A DNA stretch of 64,000 nt. Origin: Dipetalonema caudispina (taxonomy: Eukaryota > Nematoda > Chromadorea > Rhabditida > Onchocercidae). Shown here piece after piece: positions 48,227 to 59,951 of this stretch (the stretch's first letter is position 1; each line of letters opens with the position of its first letter). The stretch is taken from contig JABVXV010000073.1 in assembly GCA_013365325.1 (NCBI GenBank), positions 124,001 through 188,000 of the forward strand. The letters are read 5' to 3'. Under the pieces are notes generated by a model. It did not search any database, was not told the origin of the DNA, and saw only the letters and a program-made list of their open reading frames with translations. The position numbers and the translations under genes are program-made.

Positions 48227-50009
48227 AAAAAAAAAGGAAAATTTTTTAGTGAATGAAAAGTGCAATTAAATTTAATTGTTAGATAGAAATGGTTGAAATT
48301 TTCAAAAGTTTTCGATGAAATCCAAGAAATTTTTAAAAAAAAGAGGAAAAAGCAGTCATTTGAACAGTTTCAAACAAATTAAATGAAGACAATATATTTA
48401 TTCATCAATAGATAAATTAGAGGATAAACTATTAAGTATTACCTGAGAATTACAAGACATTTTGCAATTAATGTCTTATACTTTCTTAAAAACATGCCTT
48501 AAAATTAAAGTGGATGAAAAAGAGTCAAAAAAATATATGTCATGCAAAAGAATAAAGGAATTTTATGAGCATATTTTAGCATATTTATAAGCTTACTTAA
48601 TGAGACTGCAAGAGAAGATATACATTGCTAGCAAACAAAAAATCACAAAATTGGCCTTAGACGTTTCTCATTTGTGGAATGATCTTGAAGCGGCATTTTA
48701 ACTGCTAAAGGATGGATTATTATGATCGAACAATAAATTATGCTTGCATTTAAAATTTCTGGAATATATTATTGAACAGAATTTCATAAAAATTTATATT
48801 TGATTATATGATTATAATTCACTCGACATGTTGAATTATGTCGAGCTTCTTAAATAAATGTATAGTTATTTTGGATACGCATTTTACCTGCCAGCAATAG
48901 TATTTCAAATAAGTTCCTCAATGGAAGTTCATAATATCAACCGTCTAAAACACTTATTTAATTCAACTGCTCTTAGCGACAATATTATTATTATTTAAAA
49001 TTTCACGAAGTGAAATGAAAAAATAACAAATGAATTTCACTATAATTTTTGCTTTTTTTAAAATACAAATGCTCAGGATGGTTATTACTAATATTGCAAG
49101 CAGTGGGTACTTGAAGCTTAGATACAAATTGTCCTTTTTATTATGTAGTATGCATTCTTATATGAATAGCTATGTCGAGTGATAGTGTAATTTAACCTTA
49201 ACGGACTAATAAACAATTAAACAGTAACGAATTAAGTTTTTTAAGGATGAGGAACAAATTACCGCAAACCATTAAATTTTAATAGAATTTGCTTTCTAAA
49301 TCACATTAAGAAATTTATGAAGGAATATTTGCAACCACAAATGAGTAAAAATGATTTAATGGCCTTTATATTGAGCAAATTAAAAATTTTTTGTATAGAT
49401 GGAAGGGGAAATTTGATCAAGCGGAAAGAGAAAAGTTAGCTTTTTCTGGTACAAGAAACGAAAAATATCACAAAAAAGCATTCGTGACACTTTGCAAATG
49501 ATGGATGATTTGGGCGTAAAATATAAAGAAAGTTTTTGGACACAAACTCAATTTCGAGTTTTAAAATTTTAAATTTTCACTGACAAATTTGAATTGTTTC
49601 ACACACACGCACACAGAGAGCTGCAATTAAATATTTTCTCAGTCTACTTTTCGTTTACTGACTGAGTAATAAGCAGCTAAAATTTTTAAACTGGTTTGAA
49701 ATCAAAGCAAATGAAGAAGCTTAGTCTTTTCATCTTATATACATCCAAATTTTTCCCGATATTCTATGAGATCATAATGAGTAAAAACTAACGAAATTAA
49801 AAAAAAAAACGAAATCTCTAATCGGTATATAATTTTTTTTTTTTTGTTTAAAGAAAGATACGTAAAATTGATCTTGTTTTCTAATATGTTGATGATTCCA
49901 ATTATTTACATTTTCAGTAATCGATAGCAAATTATTTTCTACAACAAATTCATTTTAAGCTAAATAAGTCATCATGAATTCATTCATGCAATTTTCAGAT
50001 GTATATGTA

Positions 50010-50034
50010 TATCTATATATAATATATATAGATA
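50010..50034. repeat. Short perfect inverted repeat (AT only plus one C/G pair)
   Basis: Eleven-base arms TATCTATATAT and ATATATAGATA are perfect complements around AAT. Being almost pure AT it may be chance, but on the DNA it could form a cruciform. Confidence 0.7.
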
Positions 50035-52670
50035 AAATTGGATGTGCTTTTAGCATAATTAAATTTGAATGCATTGACTCATTTTGGATTGCATTTTTGC
50101 AGTACAAGCAAACGTATTCAGTTTACTCTTGGAATGCTAATCAAATAGCATAGCGCATTTGAAAATTTACAATCGTGTAGAACATCCGAAATTTGCAAGC
50201 CTAATATAGCTTAAACACGTGTGACATCAATATAAGAATTATTAAATGATTCGAAATTAAATGAAAAAAATTTGTTAAGGCGATTATGCCAAGTTCGTCT
50301 CTGTGATCTTTAGATTTGTAATAGAAAATTAAAAATTGAAAAAGGAGAAAAAAGGAAACGGTGGTAATAACGGAAATAGGAAAAGAGATACGAAGATAGA
50401 AAGATTTTGAAACAATAATGGAAGAAGGTAACTGAAAGATTATGTTAATTTAAAGAAAAGATATCCAATTAGAATTTCAATTAACGCAACTATTAGTAAA
50501 TAAATGTTATTTGAAAATGGGACAAAAGAAGCAAACTACTTCTGTTAAAATATTTAAAAAGAATACTGAGGAATTGATATTAACGGTGTAGTAATCAAGC
50601 GTTACAAATATGTTATATAATTTCCAAACTAAAATTTAAAATTTAATTAAACTTAAATTATTACTTAATAAAAAGTGTGGATTACATCACAAATATGATG
50701 AAAGAACAAAATTAAGCATGGAATATTGGATGTGAAAAAGAAAGACGGTTGGAAAATGACAACACAAAGTTGACACTGCTTTAAATTTCTACGAGATAGA
50801 TTGAACATTACATACCAAATCGGTTATCATTGTTTATTAGTGAAATAATTAACTTTTATTAACTTTTTGATTTAAGTTTCATTAAATTTTAATTTTGATT
50901 TAGAAATAACTTATAAAATCCTTAAAATAAAATTGAAATTTGGTGAAACATTAGTGATTATTTAATAACAATTGTGGGTTATATTGTAAAACGATTAATT
51001 AATATCAGGATTTGGTACTCGAGATTCAAGAAAAAACAGTTATTCGCCGTGACGAGAAGTAGCAACTTTGCTACACTATTAAAAGAGTTGTAAGACGTCG
51101 GAACAACAAGATCCACAAAAAAGCGATGAGCAATTGTGTTGGAAACCGATTATGCGCCAAAGAATTATGATATTTCACTATTAACCTCTTTTCTCCTTCA
51201 AGGGATTTATGAAATATAAAAACTAAGCATTTACTTATAATTGGTAATCAAATTAAATAAAAAAAAAAGAATGAATCGTCGTCAAATTGATTAGAAAACT
51301 GATATAAAACGATGGGAGAAAGATGATATGTCTGGCCTTTGATCATTTCTTCTCAACTATAGTCGAGCCTGAAAATGAAATATAAATTGAGTTTCATTCA
51401 CGCTATTTTCTGAAATAGAATTTTACGTCAAGTATAGAAGGCTGCCTTTGTTTAGATTGTTGCTAACAACTGCTGCTTATTTATTAAGTAAAATCTTTAG
51501 TGGATATCTACGACAATCAAAATTGAGCTTTTAGAAAAAATTATTGACATAGCTAGCTTGCAAAAACATGCTATCGTTATTTTGATCAACAAACGAAATC
51601 ATTTTCCACTCCCTTGCAACTTCTTTTTTTCTAAATTGATTTCCGGCTAATTCCAGTTGAAATGTTGCATTTTAGGAGGTATTTCAAAGGTAATCAACTT
51701 TAACAATGAAATTGTGGTTAATTCTATTCAATTGTTGGTTTCGCCAACATTTAGTGAGAAAAGAAGTCGGGCGGATGATCCCCGAGGCAATCAACTAAAC
51801 ATCTTAAGTTTGCAGAATCAATAAAATGTAACCAATATTCAAAACATTTAGGGCATTTGACAAGCAATAATAGAATTTGTTGACTATTAAAGGATCAAAT
51901 TATGAGTGTGAGGAATTTGGACAACTAAACTAACCAAACAATAATTATAGCCATTTGATACTTTGTGAAATGTAATTTTTACATATATTATGTCCAATTA
52001 GTCAATAGTACTGCTTGGATGAACAAATTGAAATTGGTAAAATTTACCTCTAATCGGGTAATTGGTTCAAATAAATTCGATTCAATAAAATTGTCAAGAA
52101 GTGCTAAGGTGTAGTACTGTACATCATTATTGTTGTTTGTTATTTTATTTTTATTTCTCTTCATTAATTACTTTTGAAGGACATTAAAGTTTTCTGTCAA
52201 CATATATTGAATCGAAATAATTACTTAGTTCGTACTCGTCTTTATGATATTTCTTTTCGTTGACTTTTTCAAACAAGAATACACTACATTCAAAAATTGC
52301 TAGGATTAACTGAAATGGCCAAGAAATGGTCATTTATGAAACAATAAAAGAAAGAGGACAGAAGACTTGTCTCTTTAAGGCGGTCTAAAAGAATACGAAA
52401 ATAAGGAATTGATATTTGTTACTGACCAATTTTTCTACAACAATTAAGTACAATAACAGTAAAAAAAGATAGTTATTTTGGAAGGCCAAAGAAATAATAA
52501 ACTGAACGGAAACTCGTAGGCGTTTTTTTGAAAAAAAATTTTTTTTTATCATGAAAACTTTAGCTCTAAAGAATGACCATTTGTTTCAAGAAAATAAATA
52601 ATTGAGCAGTAAAATGATATACATTGAGATAAGCATATTAGACATTGTACCGAAAGAAGAAATATACCAT

Positions 52671-52740
52671 CTGAAAGAAACTGTCCATTATTTTTCTATA
52701 TTCCATTACCACAATATAGAAAAATAGTGAACGGTTTCAG
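52671..52740 (+). ncRNA. Candidate microRNA-like hairpin
   Basis: A 70-base segment folds into one stem. A perfect 14-bp inner stem (TATTTTTCTATATT at 52689-52702 with its complement at 52713-52726) has a 10-base loop. Below it comes an outer stem where CTGAAA (52671-52676) pairs with TTTCAG (52735-52740), with CTGTCCAT facing GTGAACGG through Watson-Crick and G-U pairs, one mismatch and a 4-base bulge. Length, loop size and the single bulge resemble a nematode pre-miRNA. I recognise no known mature miRNA in it. The fold can be read on either strand; plus is chosen only for convenience. Confidence 0.35.
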
Positions 52741-52757
52741 AATTTCTAAGCAATGGG

Positions 52758-52774
52758 TATATATATATATATAT
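52758..52774. repeat. TA dinucleotide repeat
   Basis: About eight TA units directly downstream of the 70-base hairpin. Simple microsatellite. Confidence 0.9.
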
Positions 52775-54829
52775 CGGTGAAACGAAGTGCAATATAAATT
52801 TTCCTGAAAGAATTCAGGAGAGAAGTAATTGGATACTTTACACTTTTTACTACAGCATTGTGCAAACAATCAGCTTAACAAACACGTCATTGAAAAGAGA
52901 GATGAAAATAAAAGAAATGCGTAAAAATGAAAAATGATAAATAAAATGAGAAAAAAAAAACATTTTCTTTTGATTAAATTTAGTGTTAAAGGATAAATTC
53001 TATGAGTGAAATGATAAGAACAGTTTTTAAATGAGCTAATCAAGAAGTTACTTTTGAATGAAACTATCAGAAAATGTTCCAAATTTCAATAACGAAAATG
53101 ATTGATGAAAGTTAAGCAAAAGCCATAACTTATAATTATAATTTTAAGCCTTGAATAGAGAATAGAATCAACAGGCAAAGAATCAGACTGATCTAATAAA
53201 TATTTCATCAGTCTCCTTCAATTACACACTCTAACTAATAGGTTAACCAATCAAAAACAAATATCTAGATAATGTCATATTACACAGATTAATAATTTAA
53301 GCTTGATGTTAGCCTAAATTCTAATTAACTTCTCAACAATCCTATAATGTAATTATTTTTAAGCCATTCAATGATTTGATTTACATCTTAAATCGCAATC
53401 ATTGCAATTCGGAATTAGAATATTATTATTTCTTATTGTGGCATTATCGCTGCCACATATATAAGATTTAATGATAGTTTTGTTATCTACTGAGAATTCT
53501 GAAAGTCTGACTAAAAATTATCTTTCATAGTGAATATTCATTTTGAACCATTTCTACTTTCAAGGACTGGCATTATCACAAAAGATAAACTGGTTATTGA
53601 CAGTTATGTCTATTTCTGCAAGATAAGATGAAGAGAATCTCTAATTACAACTTAACAATCCGACATTCAATCGTTGATCTGATTGCTTTATCCGATCTAG
53701 CAAGCAATGAAAAAGCATTTGTTACAACTGTAAGGAATGGTAATTATAAATTAGCATTTAATATATGCAAGCTATATATAAGGTAATACAGGGAAAGGTT
53801 ATCAGAATTTCTAATTTCAGCCCTCAGTCATTATTTCACATTTGCTTTTTGGAAATGATTAGTTTCAGATAGGATAAGCTAAATTACGAAAAGTAGAAAA
53901 GAATGCGAAATGAATAAGCACTGCTATCATGCAATTATGATTTGATTATCATTTCTTCCATTTTGAATTAATGTTTGGGTGGAAAAGAAAAGATTTCCAA
54001 CAAATGAAGAAAAGTAACAGTCACAACAAGTCCTTCAACTTATTCCATCATTCTTCTCAAATTTTTACTCTTTGTTTGCAATCATTTTCAAGAGGGCTAA
54101 AATGGGCTAAATATTGCATAGATATTAAAACTTATATATCATTTTATTCCACATTTCTTTAACAACAAGCATTAAATAAACAATAGTAACATCAATACTT
54201 CAAATTTCATTTACTATTCACTAGAAATTTAGGGGTTATGAATATACTTGAAGCATAACTATTTGGGCCAATTCTTCATAAATTTAATTCATCGTATTTA
54301 TCCTGTAATTGATCAGGTTGTTGATGATTTATTTTGTTCAACATTGCTAGGATTTCTCACAAATAATTTATTTTAAATTCATGGAAATAATTTCAACATT
54401 TGATAATGCATTTTGAAATTAGCTTTCAAACTTTTCTTACTTCATTTTAACGCTATAAAAAACCGAATCTAGCCAGAAAATCATTAATGGCCTATTCCAA
54501 AGCTAAGTTCATTCTCACCTTCATTCACTGGAATGTACCACCCCTAACCTTTTTATGCTTACCATTTGGACATGAGAGGACCGCGTTAAAAGCGATTAGA
54601 TGAAAATGGTTATTGGCAGGTGTGATACTTTTCTCCTTCTACCAGGAAGCTTTATATCTTGCATGTTTCGTTTAGAATAACGATTACCATCCGTTCCGCA
54701 CTCAATTTGCTTATGATGCGATTCTTTCGAGTGCTCTTTGATGTATAGCGAAAATTTTTAATTTAAGCATATTTCAGGTTTTCTGCTTTATTATAACACG
54801 CTGCGTTTGAGAAAGTCAGTGATTTCAAT

Positions 54830-57800
54830 ATGATGTCTGTTAGAGAAGTATGTCCAGTATTTCCATTCTTATACGTTACCTGAACCATTCATGATTTAAT
54901 TTTTTTTATCCTTCCGGTTTATGTAGGTATACATAGATAGTTAACTGAACCATAAGCTTGAAATACTTGAAATGTAGTCAGTGTTGTTTCTCTTTTTGTC
55001 TCGAATCTACCCTACAACAACTTTTTAAAAAATTCCAGTACCTAATTGCTCAAAACTCACGTTAATGCGTGAACAAATCACCACTTAACCGATTTTAAAT
55101 TACAGTTCGACATACGTGAAGACGAAGAACAGCTGACAAAATTGCAAGATATCGTTGACTTACTCGTTGCTGCCGGATATTTTCGAGCCCGTATAAAATC
55201 AATTCCTCATTTCGATAGGGTTTGCCCTTAAAGCTCAGAAAATCAATACTTTTACTAAATAGTTATAATAGTTATACTAAATAAAAATAATAGTTAAATT
55301 AAATAGTTATACTAAATAGGTTTTCGTTAAGTACAGAAAGATATACATGGATTAAAGATTTGATATTAATCTTAATTGATTCTTTTTTGAAGCTTCCAGT
55401 TTGTAGAAATTCCAGGAACTTAGACGCCAGTTGATTTCCGACGATTTAACTGTTACTTTAATAAAATGAGCAGTTTCTATAGATCTATGAAATAGATAAG
55501 TTTACCGTTTAACGAGTCAGTTTTCAAAGTTCTCATTACTATACGGATTAAAGGGTTGTCATTGTATTGCGGAAATTCTTATAGGACTTTCCAATTTGAA
55601 TTTTCCGAATGCTATGAAAACCGTTTATGGAGTAGAATAAGGGAAGCAACTTCTTAATAGATTTGAAATTATAGGTGGTCGGTGGAATAGTGTGGTGTAT
55701 AACATCATGCAATCATACTGTTGATGTCGATCTGTTTTACTCTGAAAATGCTACCATTGGTCAGAAAATGTTAGTATAATGGAATTATTTCCTACGTGAA
55801 AGAGATCTCTTGCAAGAAATTTCATTAGTGTACCTTCAGGTGCCCTTTGATAAAATGAAATTTTTCGAAATTTTGTTTTTAAAAGCTAAGAAGAATGGAA
55901 TATTCACGAAGCTGAATTTAGGTTTCTTTCAGAGCGTTAACTGAAAAAGTAGTAGAAGTCTTACCTCAGCTGAAATGTCCATATATCGTTGAACCATATC
56001 AAATTCAAGGCCTTGACTGTATCCACATCTTTCCTGTTGTTCAGGTAAATGTCTTTATTTTGCATTTGTAGGTCAACTCATAAAATGATAAAACCATTTA
56101 ATAATGGCTGTAAAAATTCGACAAAATATTAGCCATTGTTTAAGAAAAGATTAAAATTCATTTTTCTGTTAACAAATGAAGTTAACATCCCTCTTTCTGG
56201 AGAGTTAACTGTACCTAAATATTCAGTGGCTTGTTAGAGAAGCTGTTCGCGCGAAAGAGCAATGTGGTGATAGTGTACGAAATCATGCTGTATATCAGTT
56301 CGAGCAGCGGTTCCATTTTTCAAAGGTTGTTTTCTAAATTGTTTTTCCTAATTGATTTCCAAGCAGTTTAATTATTAAAGATTTTCACGTGTAGCTTCCA
56401 GGATAAATGCACGGAGAAACAAAGAAGTAATTTTTTAAATAATTGTCTCAACGTGAAAGCGAAATGTCCACCCCAACGCATTTATAAACAGAAGGGCGAT
56501 GTCAAACCACCGGATTTGCGAACCGATGTTCGTTGTACTTTACTGGAATACGGCTGGTTCGTTAGATCATTTCGAAACTGACAAATCGATGTAGTGGTAG
56601 AACATAAGTTTTTTAAATAATTGCATTTTCACGATATTAATACATGCATCATTGGTTTTAAAATAGATTAACTGATGCAGGAGAGATGTCTGTGATGTAA
56701 CAGTTCAGGAAAATACTAAATGGTTTGGAAACGATAAAGAGGAAAATATGGTAATACCGTGAACATTTATATTTTATTGGCATGTTGGATTACTTAGAAG
56801 CATTAATGAAATTAGTTTTTTAATGAAATTAAAATTCATTACTGGTGCCTTTGCATAACTGAGATTTGTGAGACTTCACACTGTAGTAGCACGACTGAAT
56901 GAACATGTTATCTGCCTAACAGCCAATGATATGAAGTTGCAGAAGGCCGATCAGCTTCTCATGCAATTGTCAGAGACAGAAATTCTACCAACGAAGCAAC
57001 GTCTCTCATCGAAAACACTAGCCCAAATCATTGATATGTCGGATTTTGATACTGATGGGCTAAAGAAGGAGGTGTTTTATTAGGCTTAATATATTTGGAC
57101 ATCAAATTCTTTAACTGCTTACTTAATATCTCCCATTAAAATTTCTTCCACCAAATATATTTCTAGGACGGTTATGTCCAGGGATGTCAGCAAAGTATGT
57201 CGGCAGCAGAAAAGGAATTGATGGAAGTTAGTTTTCTATTAGTTTCTGGTAGCAAGATCAGGTTAACCGATTGAGATTCAGAACATATGATTATTGTGAT
57301 TCTTTTCAATTTTTTATAGCTCAAAGAAGAAGAAAGGCTTTTGGATGATTCCTTAGAAAATCTCCAACAGAGGAAGGAAACCCAACTACGAGAAATGGAT
57401 GAAATCGACAAAAGAATTGCGGAGTTTGAACAACTGATTGATAGCAGTGGTGTAGAGTAAGATACAATTATTTTTAAATTTGCTGTAATTATCAGCTAAA
57501 TCATTTTTCAGGTCCTTCCTTTTTTCTTTTTATCGGATTTCTGAATTATTCACGACCGTTTCTACTTCTGATCTAGATTTCTTTTCAGAACTGTAGAAAG
57601 ATTGAAACATCTGCTGGTTGAACATGATGAGATTTATAAGCGAGAAATGGATTTTAAAGCAAACTGTCGAAATGAACTACGGGAATTGGATGAGGTTCTT
57701 CAGCAACTAAAAGCAGTAGGTTTTATGAAGGAAAAAGTGAAGTTTTTGGAAAATTTCGACAAGTAGTTGTTTGAAGATCTCCGCATAAATTAGAATTTAT

Positions 57801-59010
57801 AGTGTTTCATGTTAAGTTAGCAATTCGATTGTGCACATTTTCAACTATCGCATTATCTTTGGAGATTAAAAGACAGCGTAAATTTTTGATTGAAGGATGA
57901 TGGCGATTCGGTGAGAAATGTAAGCCTAGAAGCGGAGCAGCATCTAACAAATGTTCGGGTGGAGTTAGCAGATTTAAATCGACAGATTGCAGCACAGCAA
58001 CGCATGCTCGATACTGTCCCAGCACAAATTGAAATCAGCCAATATCAGCGGAGAATTATCGAGCTTTATAATCAAAGTTTGTGGTTTGAAGAAAGATGGT
58101 GGTTCTAAAAATTGTTTTGAAGAAATGAACTTTGCTAGCAGCCACTTAATGCTTCCATCTGTCAAGTGGATTTAGCTTATGTTTCTGCATTTAGCAATTT
58201 TTTATGATATATGGCAAATTTTTTCAAATATTTTTTGCGAAAGATTTTGGAAATTTCAGTGGCAAGTAAACATCGAGAAACAAAGCAGTTTTACATTTTG
58301 CATAATACTTTGGTTGATATCAAAACGTTTATGAAAAAAGAAGTTGACATGCTGAACAATATCGATGACGTCCAAGATTTGTAATCTTTCATTTTGCTAT
58401 TCATTTATATTTTTAATGGATCGAAAAATTCGCAATCATCATTGTGAGTAATCTAATAAACCAATTTTTACATTGTAGGACATCGAAGCAAAGCTACAAA
58501 GATTCATTTATTGAGAATTTACAGAAAATATTGAAAGGTGTTGATGCTTCTCTTGATAAGGTTTGTTATTACTATTTGGATTGATTTCACATACTAGATT
58601 TTTGGATGTTTTCTTGTTTTATTATGTTTAAAATGGATTGATTTGGAGACCGTCCATTTAATTTTTCAAGTTCCTTTATTTTCGTTTTTCACGTACAGCT
58701 AATATCTTTATAGGTATCAACGAAACAAAAAGAACTACAAGCAAAAAGGGATAAATTATATGGGGAATATCAGTATTTGTTGGAAAAGGAACGTTTATAT
58801 TACAAAACAGTTGATGATTTCAAAAACGTTAGTTCCCCCTTACAATTCTATTATCATTTATTGTAAGCTGCTGCATTCTGTCTGCTTAAGACTGAGATAA
58901 AATATTAAGAAATTAAAGCACTACTGCTAGTGATCTTTTGTCTACAACATTGATGTCAGTTGAGTATGAAGTTTGGAGATATTGAATATATGATACCTAA
59001 AGTTCCTCCT

Positions 59011-59047
<37 letters not shown>

Positions 59048-59269
59048 GTTTCTCGAGCTGTTAAGTTTTCCGCACCCAGGAGTTTCACCTTCTATCACCA
59101 GTAGTTTTTAGTCTTTATAAATTAAATTTTCTTACTGTATATTGAAATAAATTAGTTAAATCCGTTTAGTTGTTGTTCGTTTGTTCAGCCTTCATCTTCT
59201 TTTTTTTTGCAGGCTTGCCATGAAAATGAAGAGCTAAGACGCAAAGCAGAAGGTGAACATTTGATATAA
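54830..59269 (+). CDS. ccdc93: CCDC93 homologue, CCC-complex coiled-coil protein
   Basis: Exons: 54830-54847, 55106-55219, 55675-55769, 55933-56044, 56227-56325, 56402-56556, 56681-56750, about 56869-57071, 57167-57226, 57320-57456, 57589-57715, 57896-58076, 58260-58380, 58479-58560, 58714-58827, 59213-59269. The N-terminal globular domain is strongly conserved: [78 protein letters not shown]. The rest is coiled coil, ending with [13 protein letters not shown] and [16 protein letters not shown] as in the human protein. CCDC93 with CCDC22 and COMMD proteins forms the CCC complex, which partners with WASH and Retriever in endosomal recycling. The join between the exons at 56681 and 56869 does not keep frame with any visible AG acceptor and is unresolved. 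The final exon either reads to the stop at 59269 or splices from 59252 to 59693 and stops at 59724. Confidence 0.92.
55252..55319. repeat. Imperfect tandem repeat of TAGTTATACTAAA-like units
   Basis: Several degenerate copies of an AT-rich word of about 13 bases lie in the second intron of CCDC93. No coding or structural meaning seen. Confidence 0.6.
59012..59042. repeat. Poly-T tract of about 31 bases
   Basis: An uninterrupted T run in the last large intron of CCDC93. Its length is likely to be unstable in sequencing and between individuals. Confidence 0.95.
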
Positions 59270-59951
59270 ATACTTACTCTTTTAAGATAGAAGAATTTTT
59301 CAAATTCATATTTTCAAATGAGTCGATCAAATGGGGAACCTAAAACTTAAATTCATTTACATAGAATTTGTTAAATTGAAAGTTTTCATGATTAGCTTCA
59401 TTCTAATCCATACAGTAGTTGTGCAGTTTTGTATATCATCCTTCGTATTACTAATAAATTGTTCGCATTTTAATATATGGTTTATATCGTCAGTTATCTT
59501 GATATTGTACTTTATCTGTTTATATCTTGTTTGCTTCTGGTCACTTATTTATTTTACTTTCTTGGAAATACGAAATAGGAAACAGCTCATTTTTTTCAGT
59601 TGTTTTACAATTTTGGATCTTTAGAAGATAGTTTTGCTTGAAACGTTGTTGGGATTATCAGAATATCTTAATCTCAAATTTGGCAATTGCAGGTATTTCC
59701 AGATTTTCCAGGTTACAGAGCTGAAAAGATAACTGCAAACTGTTCAACATCGGTGAATGAGATTCTGAAGTTAAAAGTCCTTCCATGATATAAAGGTAGT
59801 GTCAGAGTGTAAAACTTCAGTTAGTGTAAATGTCTGTTACAGTGCATTATTTAATGTATGCTTCATTGTGCAACAATCGAATTCAGTGAAACAAGTACCA
59901 TTGTTTCGTAGGTTCACAAATTCCACCGACGTCTAGGATATTTTTGGGAAG
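59270..59951. other. Short spacer between CCDC93 and RNase H2A
   Basis: It holds the CCDC93 3' end, including the possible alternative last exon 59693-59724, and leaves only about 230-680 bases to the next start codon. GTCTAG ends about 16 bases before the RNase H2A ATG and could be a trans-splice acceptor. No other gene is seen. Confidence 0.5.

Larger units (their letters stand above)
44975..54829. other. About 9.9 kb without a recognisable gene
   Basis: A long AT-rich stretch with only short open frames, none with a family motif. It holds simple repeats (a GA run near 48206-48226, CA-type near 49600-49620, TA near 52758-52774), a hairpin at 50010-50034, and a long hairpin at 52671-52740. 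An isolated 52-codon ATG frame lies at 53628-53786. It may hold the distal promoter of the Ly6-like gene, the promoter of CCDC93 and non-coding RNA genes. Confidence 0.6.
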
